In this document: positions 19,268-27,575 of the stretch, in pieces
How positions within the stretch are numbered: position 1 is the first letter of the stretch
Layout of the letters: every line of letters starts with the position of its first letter
From: Candidatus Thiodiazotropha sp. (ex Monitilora ramsayi)
GTDB taxonomy: Bacteria > Pseudomonadota > Gammaproteobacteria > Chromatiales > Chromatiaceae
NCBI GenBank assembly: GCA_025655575.1
Contig: JAHXIP010000003.1
Coordinates: 124,001 to 188,000 of the forward strand
Reading direction: 5' to 3'
DNA length: 64,000 nucleotides
Made by a program: the position numbers and the translations under genes
The notes under the pieces: generated by a model
What the model was told of the DNA's origin: nothing
The model's database searches: none
The model's input: the letters and a program-made list of their open reading frames with translations, nothing else

Positions 19268-21232
19268 TCAGCGAACCTCTACCTCAGTACCATGTACCCA
19301 GCTTGGATCACCCTTGCCGATATCACCAATTGGAGCGGCAAAGGCATCCGCGACTAAGGCATCGACATTACTACCTGTTAGCGACATCAGGAAACTCACC
19401 AGATCCGCTTTCTCGATTTTGCTGAGATTCAGCGGTCTTACAAGCGGATCCTGTAACTCATTGGGCACCCCGCCAGCATCGTAAAAATCAACCACCTCAC
19501 TTAACGTACTCAAAGAGCCGTTGTGCATATAGGGAGCGGTTAACGCCACATTACGCAGACTTGGTGTTTTATACTTCCAGCGGTCATGGGGATTTTGCGT
19601 GACTTCGTACCGTCCCACATCATTCGGCGGCTTCTCTCCCACACGTTCAATAACAGAGCGATCCACATCGATAGTTATACCCGGTGCAATCTGAACCGTT
19701 TGCTTCTCAGGAAAAATACCCATCGATTCGAGATAACCGACACCGGTATTGTGTAACCGATTATCGGTAAACAGTGCCGACTTCTCCCCCAGCGTATGGC
19801 ATGAGGAACATCCGGCTTTACCGGTAAAAAGTTTAAAGCCCCGATGGGCGGCTTCGGAAATTGAATCGGTTTTGCCACTGAAATACCATCGATCGAAAGC
19901 CGAATCTGCAGAGACCAATGTCCGTTGATAGCTGGCGAGGGCCATGCCCAGTGTTTCCATACTGACACTTCTACCGTCGAAGGCAGCTTCGAACATCCCT
20001 TGATAATCACCGATCTGACGAATCTTGCTCAAGACATATCCAACAGACGGGTTGGCCATCTCATTTCTTGCCAGGAGCGGTCCCCAAACTTGCTGCTCGA
20101 GATTCTCCTCACGCCCATCATGAAACAGCAACTGCGCATAGGCTGTGTTGTAGATAGTCGGTGAGTTACGTCTCACACTGCGCCCCTCGATACCGACAGC
20201 CATGGCGAGTTCGTTACTGGTAAATCCCTGTTCCGGCACATGGCACATGGCACATGAAAAGGTATCGTTAAGGGAGAGCCTGCGATCGAAAAACAACTTT
20301 CTGCCAAGCTCGATTTTCTCCCTGCTCAACGGATTATTTTCCGGTACAGGTATCGAAGGTAATCCCAATGGCGGATTCATTGCATTAGAGATCAGGTCTG
20401 CCGCTTTCCCCTGCCTTAACTCCAGCGCCAGCGAGTTTGTTTTGTATGTCGACTGCTCATAGCCCCGCTTATCGTCACCAGGCACAGATAGTTTCGATGC
20501 CTGGTGGGTATTCGCTGCGGTTTTGATATTCGTTACTTGATCTTCACTCTGTTTCAGCAATGTCTTTACATCGTTGATGATGAGATCGTGATGAAGAAAA
20601 TCGACACTGTAAATATTGCGTATCTGCTTTTTAGGATCAATCAGAAAAACTCTCAATACATGGCTATAGCCAACCAGCGGATTACCTTCGCTATCCACCT
20701 CACGCTGAACATCCTGATTGTAGGCTGCGAGAATCGGATTTAAGTCTGTTTGTGACGCCGTTGTGACAAATCGCCAATCTCCCGCATTGCCTGCGTAGCG
20801 AAAATTATTGCTATACAGCGTCATCACCTCAGGCGTATCGATCTCAGGATCGAAGCTCAGACTGATCAGCTTTAAGTTACCCGCCAGTGCCTGATCCTGC
20901 TTCATCGCAGATTTGATTTTATAAAACACATGGGAGGTCAACGGACAGCCGTTCACATCGCTACAGGTACTGTAGATAAATGCCAGCAGTACATAGTCGC
21001 TGCCGAAGAGATTAAAGAGATGCTGCTTTCTTCCCTGTGTATCCAGCACCATACCGTCCGTCGCCTGCCCCAGTGACGGCAGGTTGTAGCTACCGATGTC
21101 GGGTAACTCATAGCCCAGCTCACCATATCCCGGAGCCGAGTCAACGATTAGGCTGGGCGTATCGGCTGATACGACCGGGACCAGCACAGTGGAAAGAAAA
21201 AGGCACCGAACCAGCAAGTCACGCATAAGCAC
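19268..21232 (-). CDS. Fusion of SCO1-like domain and MauG/di-heme cytochrome c peroxidase-like domain
   Basis: N-terminal SCO-like region (FIYSTCSDVNGCPLTSHVFYKI, LSFDPEIDTPEVM, GYSHVLRVFLID), then two heme motifs CAMCH and CSSCH with MauG/CcpA features (GRKLFFDRRLSLNDTFSCAMCH; TPSLRNVALTAPYMHNGSLSTL). Confidence 0.9.
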   Translation of the reverse strand: MLMRDLLVRCLFLSTVLVPVVSADTPSLIVDSAPGYGELGYELPDIGSYNLPSLGQATDGMVLDTQGRKQHLFNLFGSDYVLLAFIYSTCSDVNGCPLTSHVFYKIKSAMKQDQALAGNLKLISLSFDPEIDTPEVMTLYSNNFRYAGNAGDWRFVTTASQTDLNPILAAYNQDVQREVDSEGNPLVGYSHVLRVFLIDPKKQIRNIYSVDFLHHDLIINDVKTLLKQSEDQVTNIKTAANTHQASKLSVPGDDKRGYEQSTYKTNSLALELRQGKAADLISNAMNPPLGLPSIPVPENNPLSREKIELGRKLFFDRRLSLNDTFSCAMCHVPEQGFTSNELAMAVGIEGRSVRRNSPTIYNTAYAQLLFHDGREENLEQQVWGPLLARNEMANPSVGYVLSKIRQIGDYQGMFEAAFDGRSVSMETLGMALASYQRTLVSADSAFDRWYFSGKTDSISEAAHRGFKLFTGKAGCSSCHTLGEKSALFTDNRLHNTGVGYLESMGIFPEKQTVQIAPGITIDVDRSVIERVGEKPPNDVGRYEVTQNPHDRWKYKTPSLRNVALTAPYMHNGSLSTLSEVVDFYDAGGVPNELQDPLVRPLNLSKIEKADLVSFLMSLTGSNVDALVADAFAAPIGDIGKGDPSWVHGTEVEVR

Positions 21233-21245
21233 TCCGGGTCCATCG

Positions 21246-21271
21246 ACCCCGGTGTAAGGCTATACCGGGGT
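21246..21271 (-). other. Intergenic hairpin 1 (ACCCCGGT/ACCGGGGT)
   Basis: 8-bp perfect stem between mtoX and the SCO1-MauG gene, no poly-U. Confidence 0.6.
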
Positions 21272-21272
21272 T

Positions 21273-21307
21273 GCAACTCCGGACGTCATGTTGATATCCG
21301 GAGTTGC
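21273..21307 (-). other. Intergenic hairpin 2 (GCAACTCCGGA/TCCGGAGTTGC)
   Basis: 11-bp perfect stem immediately downstream of the mtoX stop codon, no poly-U. Confidence 0.65.
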
Positions 21308-21313
21308 AGTTTG

Positions 21314-22702
21314 TTACTTGTTGATAGGTTCCAGATTAGCCACTGAGACTGCACTGCTCTCGGGCCTGACCGCACCATAGAGTGAATAGGCGCCAAAGCG
21401 CATCTGGTGAGCCCGACCGAGTTTCTCCTTGTTGAAGTCGATCGCGAACTGCTCAACCAGCTTCTCTCCATCCCAAACGAAGCTCTTTAGGTACTGATCG
21501 TTGTCTTCACCTTTCTTGTCCCAGTTGGCCAGCAACGAGGAGGTATAGTAGATACGCGTGCTGTCCCAACTTGAAGAGGCCATATTGACTTGGCGTCCGA
21601 TGACCTTTTCATAAACCTGTTTGGGGTTGTGAGGATCGGTCATGTCGAACAGACGGGTCTTACCATCCATAAAAGTGTTGACCCAAAGGCGACTATCATC
21701 AGAGCTGATGGAGATATCCACAGGCAGCGGCACTTTGGAAGGATCGCCAATATCCGCCACTGCCTTGGCTTGCCACACGCCATTCTCATCTTCGTAGATC
21801 AGATGCAGTTTGGATGTCAGCGCAGTGGAGGTAATACACCAGTTGTTATTCGGCTGCCAGGCACAACGGATTTCCAAAGGCGCGCCGGGGACATCGAAAA
21901 CCTTCTTCGGTTTCTTACTGTGCAGATCCCACAACACCACTGTATTACCAAAACGCTTCATCGCCTCCTTGTCCTGCAACATCTTGCCAAAGTCCATCAT
22001 GTAGTTGGACCAGCCGGTGAAGGATGATGTCAGCATCACATTTCTGCGTGGTAACACGCGCACGTCATAGTTGTAACCATCCGCATACTTACCGGATTTT
22101 TCGGCGCCCTGCAGATTCTGGTCGGTCGGCATCCAGTGAGTTGCCACATATTCACCCTCGTTGGTGTATTCCACCAACGCTGTGCGTCCCCCATGGTCCT
22201 TATTGTTGGAGAGACCGGTAATCATGATTCTTCCCGGCAGTGCATAGGTTGTGTGAGGCCCCACCACGCCACCGCTCTTCTCGACGAAGTCTGTGACGAC
22301 CTTATGCAGCGTCGGTTTTGCCGGATTGGTAGAGACATCAAAGATGAAGAGCTTGTTGGTATCGAGCCCACCTGCCCACAGGTACTTCCTGTCATCGGTA
22401 AATCCTGAGTGGTGCGCCTCATTACGCCCCCCTACCGACAGAGAATCTACAACTTTGCCGTAGTGGCTCGATTTCGGGTTAACGTCGACGGTCACCAATT
22501 TATCCTGTCCGTCACCCAGTCCCTCGACACCGAGGGTCCAGACATAGACAAAATCCTCCTGTCCGGTGATTTTCGCCATATACGGCGACTGGCATGTCTC
22601 ATCGGCCTGAGCGGGTAGTACTGCACCAAACAGGGTCAGGGTGAAAGCGATGGCAGATGCCATAACAGCAGGTTTTGCGGGCTTGTATTTGAATAGCCTC
22701 AT
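21314..22702 (-). CDS. mtoX: Selenium-binding protein 56 family / methanethiol oxidase
   Basis: Signal peptide followed by SBP56-like sequence (DVNPKSSHYGKVVDSLSVGGRNEAHHSGFTDDRKYLWAGGLDTNKLFIFDV, GPHTTYALPGRIMITGLSN) and SCO1/MauG neighbours. Confidence 0.88.
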   Translation of the reverse strand: MRLFKYKPAKPAVMASAIAFTLTLFGAVLPAQADETCQSPYMAKITGQEDFVYVWTLGVEGLGDGQDKLVTVDVNPKSSHYGKVVDSLSVGGRNEAHHSGFTDDRKYLWAGGLDTNKLFIFDVSTNPAKPTLHKVVTDFVEKSGGVVGPHTTYALPGRIMITGLSNNKDHGGRTALVEYTNEGEYVATHWMPTDQNLQGAEKSGKYADGYNYDVRVLPRRNVMLTSSFTGWSNYMMDFGKMLQDKEAMKRFGNTVVLWDLHSKKPKKVFDVPGAPLEIRCAWQPNNNWCITSTALTSKLHLIYEDENGVWQAKAVADIGDPSKVPLPVDISISSDDSRLWVNTFMDGKTRLFDMTDPHNPKQVYEKVIGRQVNMASSSWDSTRIYYTSSLLANWDKKGEDNDQYLKSFVWDGEKLVEQFAIDFNKEKLGRAHQMRFGAYSLYGAVRPESSAVSVANLEPINK

Positions 22703-22744
22703 CGTTATCTCCTCCGAAGGTGATTTTTGCTCACTGGTAGAAAA

Positions 22745-22773
22745 AAAGTAGAACGAATGTTCATTCTTGTCAA
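22745..22773 (-). promoter_or_regulatory. Putative sigma70 promoter with TetR-type operator in the spacer, upstream of mtoX
   Basis: Minus strand TTGACA-(17: AGAATGAACATTCGTTC)-TACTTT, ~40 nt before the mtoX start. Confidence 0.75.
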
Positions 22774-22831
22774 ATTTTTTACTATGCTATGTATAATCTC
22801 AAGCCATTGACCACCCGTTTTAGGAGCCCCC

Positions 22832-23464
22832 ATGCCGTATCTGAAGAAGAGCACGCCGGTAAAGGAACCCGTCGATTGCCGCATCCTGACTGCGGCCCTC
22901 GACCTATTCGTGGAGAGGGGGTTTCACAATGTGTCGGTACATGACGTACAAAAATCTGCCAATGTGAGCATTGGCTCTATTTACAACCACTTCGGCGGTA
23001 AGGAGGGCATCGCAAAGGCACTCTATTACCATCTGATGAAAGAGTTTGAGGAGATGATCGATGAGGTCATTTCTGAAGATCTGACCAGCCGGGAACGCTG
23101 CAATAAAATCATCGCACTGCTGTTCGAATACACGGAGACAAGGCGAAATATTATCTCCTACATGCTGCACGCAAAACATCGGGAGTTCCTGCCTGACGAA
23201 CCGCCGATCTGCAGTTCATCCCCCTTCAAAGCCATGCGAAATATCGTACAACAGGGGATAAACGATGGCGAAATACGCCAGGGAGAACCCTGGATCGCGG
23301 CTGCCACTGTGTTTGGTGGGGCTATCCGTATGATCCATCTACGCCTCGACGGCGTCATCAAGGAACCCCTGACAAATTACTACGATGAGTTGATCGAACG
23401 TATGTGGCAAGGCATGGATCCCGAGGACCTGCCTGAGATTTCCGCACAAAGATCAGTAGTCTAA
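22832..23464 (+). CDS. TetR/AcrR family transcriptional regulator
   Basis: N-terminal HTH: ILTAALDLFVERGFHNVSVHDVQKSANVSIGSIYNHFGGKEGIAKALY; divergent from mtoX. Confidence 0.93.
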   Translation: MPYLKKSTPVKEPVDCRILTAALDLFVERGFHNVSVHDVQKSANVSIGSIYNHFGGKEGIAKALYYHLMKEFEEMIDEVISEDLTSRERCNKIIALLFEYTETRRNIISYMLHAKHREFLPDEPPICSSSPFKAMRNIVQQGINDGEIRQGEPWIAAATVFGGAIRMIHLRLDGVIKEPLTNYYDELIERMWQGMDPEDLPEISAQRSVV

Positions 23465-23527
23465 GAGCAGGCAGCCGCGTAAATCACTGAAGCCTATTAC
23501 CCTCTCGTATTTCGCTCCATTTGCGAT

Positions 23528-24103
23528 CTACCCCTCGCTCGCCAAGGGATATTGATGTTCTCGACAGATCCTTTCAATGTCGGGTATCGTCAGGGATTCA
23601 CCCGTCAGACCACAACGAAAACCTGATTGACTAGATTCATTGAAGCGGCAGGTTTTACAGGCACCAAAGGTTTTCATACGCCTTGCCGCTTGGGCGGCTC
23701 TAAGCAAATCCTTCAAATCCTCAGCCAGTCGTTCTGTTTCCCTTGCCGGCTTTGAATCCAGCGCCTCCACAAGAAACCGTGCCGGAACCACATTCACAAG
23801 CAGTTTCTCCCCTTTGGCCGTAATCCTGAGATGTACGAGCCGACGGTCTTTGGTATCAGGCTGCTTTCGGAGCAATCCGCGACTGTCCAGCACCTTCAGC
23901 GTCTGTGAGACGGTACCTTTGGTTTGGCCAAGATATTCGCTAACGCCCTGGACTGTATCTGAGTACCGATTGCACTGGTATAGATAGTGCAGCACCTCCA
24001 ACTGGACCGGCAACAAACCTTCAACCGAACCCTGCATGCGCGCTTCTACGCGCAACAGATTACTGAGTCTCTCCAACGCTGTATGGACCTGACTGATACT
24101 CAT
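23528..24103 (-). CDS. MarR family transcriptional regulator with C-terminal four-Cys segment
   Basis: wHTH: YSDTVQGVSEYLGQTKGTVSQTLKVLDSRGLLRKQPDTKDRRLVHLRIT; tail ACKTCRFNESSQSGFRCGLTGESLTIPDIERICREH. Confidence 0.88.
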   Translation of the reverse strand: MSISQVHTALERLSNLLRVEARMQGSVEGLLPVQLEVLHYLYQCNRYSDTVQGVSEYLGQTKGTVSQTLKVLDSRGLLRKQPDTKDRRLVHLRITAKGEKLLVNVVPARFLVEALDSKPARETERLAEDLKDLLRAAQAARRMKTFGACKTCRFNESSQSGFRCGLTGESLTIPDIERICREHQYPLASEG

Positions 24104-24152
24104 CGGATATCCGCTATATGTTCACAACTAGTTAAAACATAGCAACATAATG

Positions 24153-24167
24153 GTTTCGTGTCGATAC
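24153..24167. promoter_or_regulatory. Candidate MarR operator, imperfect copy GTTTCGTGTCGATAC
   Basis: 12/15 match to the perfect palindrome at 24209-24223 in the same divergent intergenic region. Confidence 0.45.
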
Positions 24168-24208
24168 TTTATTGACAACCCTCACTTCCAATGCTTAACT
24201 TCATTTTA

Positions 24209-24223
24209 GTATCGACTCGATAC
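24209..24223. promoter_or_regulatory. Candidate MarR operator, perfect palindrome GTATCGA-c-TCGATAC
   Basis: 7-1-7 perfect inverted repeat between the divergent MarR and cytochrome P460 genes. Confidence 0.6.
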
Positions 24224-24274
24224 GTTTAATCCTATTGTGCCGTTATTATTATTCAGCTACCCGGAGATACCCAC

Positions 24275-24754
24275 ATGATTAAGAACATGACTCTGATACT
24301 TGTTAGCGTGTCCCTCCTCATCTCGACCACCGTGTCGGCAACAGACCTTATCGATTACCCAGACGGCTACAGGCTCTGGGGACATGTAAAGTCGATGACT
24401 ATCCATAAAGGCCATCCCCTGGAAAACCCATTTCTCGGTATCCATCATGTCTATGCCAATCAGCGCGCTTTAGCGGGCTTGAAAAAAGGCAGTTATGAAG
24501 ACGGATCCATTTTTGTCTTTGATCTGCTACAGAACAAGACGTCCGACAAAACCTCTGTGGAGGGTGAGCGCGCCCTGATCGGTGTGATGGTCAAAGATAG
24601 CCATCGTTTTACAAAAACGGATGGTTGGGGTTATGAAGGTTGGGCAGGAAACAGCCGCAACAAACGCTTAGTGAATGATGGCGGACTCTCTTGTCACGGT
24701 TGTCATACTCAACAAATGCAGCATGACTATATATTCAGCCAATGGCGGGATTGA
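24275..24754 (+). CDS. Cytochrome P460-family periplasmic c-type heme protein
   Basis: Signal peptide, P460-like core (HHVYANQRALAGLKKGSYEDGSIFVFDLL), C-terminal heme motif CHGCH. Confidence 0.75.
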   Translation: MIKNMTLILVSVSLLISTTVSATDLIDYPDGYRLWGHVKSMTIHKGHPLENPFLGIHHVYANQRALAGLKKGSYEDGSIFVFDLLQNKTSDKTSVEGERALIGVMVKDSHRFTKTDGWGYEGWAGNSRNKRLVNDGGLSCHGCHTQQMQHDYIFSQWRD

Positions 24755-24884
24755 TCGAATAACATCTCGGGTAACCGGTAAGCACTGGCATTATGATTCC
24801 CAACTCGGTTCTAAGAAGCAAATAGCTTTTTAAATTGATTCAGAATAGCGCTTATCATTAATCAATAGATGTTTTTACAAACCA

Positions 24885-24918
24885 TATCGTCATCCCGCCA
24901 TAGGCCGGGATGACGATA
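24885..24918. repeat. REP-like hairpin TATCGTCATCCCG...CGGGATGACGATA
   Basis: 13-bp perfect arms around GCCATAGGC-type loop, intergenic between convergent genes. Confidence 0.55.
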
Positions 24919-25003
24919 CTTGAGGTATATTGATGACCGGCTAGGCCACGACCGATTCTTTACATATATCAATCAAGACTCAGACCATGCGGATTCAATA
25001 TGC

Positions 25004-25648
25004 CTAAAAAAACAGGTTAAGACCGGTGACTAGCACATGCCGGTTTCTCCACTCATCCCCCACACGAAAATGGTTCCAACGATAACCCAGTTTAAGTTTG
25101 ACACCCTCTGCCGGTCGCCATGCCACACCGCCACCTAACCAGTTAGCCTCAAATCTGTCTGACTTCACGCTATAGAAAAACTCCTCTTCAAAATAGGGTT
25201 TAATTCGCTCTCCCAATAGTCCAACAGGCCCCTCAATGACGGTTTCGTTCCTTAATCTGACATCATCCTCTCGGTAGTCAAAGGTACGTCGTTCTATGCG
25301 GGAACGATTAGTCAGGCGATATGTATCCAGGTTGGTCGTATAATATCCTTCAAGATAGAAGCGGTTTTCAGGCAGCCAGTTGTCCTGCAGTTGAATCCAG
25401 GCACGCCGGTAACCTCCACGAAGACTCCAGGACTCAGTCAACTGATAGCCTAGACCCGCACCTGTATAGCGAAAAAAACTGTCCGAAAAATCATCGCGTG
25501 ATGCAAGATTTGAGCGGGATATAATAAACCAATCCTTATTCAGTCCGACTTTAAAGAGAAAATTATAGCTGGCTCCACTATCTACCGTTGCAAACAGAGG
25601 AGAAGCCCTTAGCAAGATAAGCATTAATAACAGTACTCGAATACTCAT
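25004..25648 (-). CDS. DUF2490-like outer-membrane beta-barrel protein
   Basis: Signal peptide, alternating beta-barrel pattern (YRLTNRSRIERRTFDYREDDVRLRNE...), C-terminal Phe. Confidence 0.65.
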   Translation of the reverse strand: MSIRVLLLMLILLRASPLFATVDSGASYNFLFKVGLNKDWFIISRSNLASRDDFSDSFFRYTGAGLGYQLTESWSLRGGYRRAWIQLQDNWLPENRFYLEGYYTTNLDTYRLTNRSRIERRTFDYREDDVRLRNETVIEGPVGLLGERIKPYFEEEFFYSVKSDRFEANWLGGGVAWRPAEGVKLKLGYRWNHFRVGDEWRNRHVLVTGLNLFF

Positions 25649-26021
25649 GATCGATTGATATGATATGAACTAATTCACCGTAAAGTAGGTTTGTACTCTT
25701 GGGCTAACATCAATAGACATGAAGCAATTTACCCTATTATCGCAATATAGTCAGACAAGTATTCAAGTAGCGTATGCTCGACGGCAGGGACGTTGAAAAG
25801 GTTACTACCAATCAACATTATAACCCTCTAACAGACGCCCAATTACAGTTTTGGATTTGGTATAATTAAAAGCTTACCTTTTGTCACAACATCCAATTCA
25901 TTGCAGCTTGGTCAAAAAACAGTAGAATTTGGGCTTTACGGCTGCATGAGCCATGCCCTAAGCACGCATTGTTCGTCTAATAGTCGTCTTCCAGACAAAG
26001 CTAAAACCCAATACGCCAGTC

Positions 26022-27026
26022 ATGCCATCTCCCAATCTTCAACAATCTTTCTCAATTGACCGCCGCCTCTGTATCGCCCCCATGCTGGACTGGACCGACC
26101 GGCACTGCCGCTACTTCCTGCGACTGATCTCGAAGCATGTGGTGCTCTACACCGAGATGGTCACTACCGGCGCCATCCTTCACGGCAACCGTGAACGATT
26201 CCTCGAGTTTGACCCAAGCGAGCACCCGTTGGCCCTACAACTGGGCGGTAGCGAACCGGACGATCTCGCCCAGTGTGCCAAGCTTGGAGAGACGTGGGGT
26301 TATGACGAAATCAACCTTAACGTGGGTTGTCCCTCCGACCGGGTCCAGTCAGGCCGTTTCGGTGCTTGCCTGATGATCACGCCGCAACTGGTTGCCGATT
26401 GCGTCAAGGCGATGAGGGATCGCATCGATATTGACGTCACCGTCAAGCACCGCATCGGTGTTGACGAAAAAGACAGTTACAGTGAACTCTGCGACTTCAT
26501 CGGCACAGTCGCCGAAGCGGGTTGCAACACCTTCATCGTCCATGCCCGCAAAGCCTGGCTACAGGGACTCAGTCCAAAAGAGAACCGGGAGATCCCACCG
26601 CTCTCCTATGAAACAGTCCACCAGCTCAAAGCAGATCATCCCCAACTCGAATTCATCATCAACGGTGGCATCACAAGCCTCAGACAAGCCCAAGAGCAAC
26701 TCCAACAACTTGATGGTGTCATGATCGGAAGAGAGGCATATCACAACCCCTGGATACTGTCGGATGCCGATCGATTAATCTTTGGTGATACAAGATCTTT
26801 AGTAGATCGGCATCAAATCGTCGATTTATTGATTCCCTATGTAGAAAGGGAGCTATCCCAGGGAACCCCCATCAACCGGATCACACGCCACATTCTAGGG
26901 TTATTTCAGGGACGACCTGGCGCAAGAAAATGGCGCAGGATGATTAGTGAGGAATCACACAAGGCAGGTACTGATAGCCAACTGATAATTCAGGCTGCCG
27001 ATCAGGTGATTAGAGAGCCAATATAG
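26022..27026 (+). CDS. dusA: tRNA-dihydrouridine(20/20a) synthase
   Basis: RRLCIAPMLDWTDRHCRYFLR, NLNVGCPSDRVQSGRFGACLM, RKAWLQGLSPKENREIPPL. Confidence 0.95.
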   Translation: MPSPNLQQSFSIDRRLCIAPMLDWTDRHCRYFLRLISKHVVLYTEMVTTGAILHGNRERFLEFDPSEHPLALQLGGSEPDDLAQCAKLGETWGYDEINLNVGCPSDRVQSGRFGACLMITPQLVADCVKAMRDRIDIDVTVKHRIGVDEKDSYSELCDFIGTVAEAGCNTFIVHARKAWLQGLSPKENREIPPLSYETVHQLKADHPQLEFIINGGITSLRQAQEQLQQLDGVMIGREAYHNPWILSDADRLIFGDTRSLVDRHQIVDLLIPYVERELSQGTPINRITRHILGLFQGRPGARKWRRMISEESHKAGTDSQLIIQAADQVIREPI

Positions 27027-27321
27027 ACTTAAATTGACAACTGTAGGTCTAACAAAAGAGCTCTCTCATGATCTACAACAAGTCAACACCGCATTAAAAT
27101 TACCAATTGTGTATCTCACAGTTGGTGACGTTAAGCGAATCAAAACCTATCAAGTTTCCACATTTTTCCCACCAGTTGCCTTGTCTCGTCAATATGTAAA
27201 AAAACCATCTATAGACTGAACATACCGACCTCGTAGTCATCAAATAGCTATCAGCAGAATGGCATAACAGAATCTGAAAAAAACTCACGCCTCATATAGT
27301 CGATATTCTAGTGATTTCATA

Positions 27322-27358
27322 TGTGAATATTTCACAATTTTCCTGTGAATTTTTCACT
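27322..27358. promoter_or_regulatory. Two helically phased palindromes TGTGA-N5-TCAC(A/T)
   Basis: TGTGAATATTTCACA (27322-27336) and TGTGAATTTTTCACT (27344-27358), 22 bp start to start, upstream of the 27576 gene. Confidence 0.5.
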
Positions 27359-27575
27359 TCTCTCTCCCAAGCTTGCTGCTAGTGTGAAACCTCATTCATC
27401 AATAAGGATGTTGGCAGGTCAGTCTAAAAGGATTGGGAAGTGAATATCTGACAGGTAGTAGGGACACGATAACGACTAACCTCACCCACCCGGGCATTCC
27501 TTTTTCACATCTTCTTTTACATACACAGACCCATAGGACCTGTCTGTACATCCGTGTCTGAAAGGAGTAACAACT

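Noticed and set aside
26022-26130. dusA 5' end as an occupied prophage/island attachment site
   Set aside because: dusA is a known integration target, but no integrase or foreign gene block is present nearby.
27322-27358. CRP binding sites
   Set aside because: Half-sites TGTGA/TCACA are separated by 5 rather than 6 bp in both copies, so a canonical CRP call is not justified.
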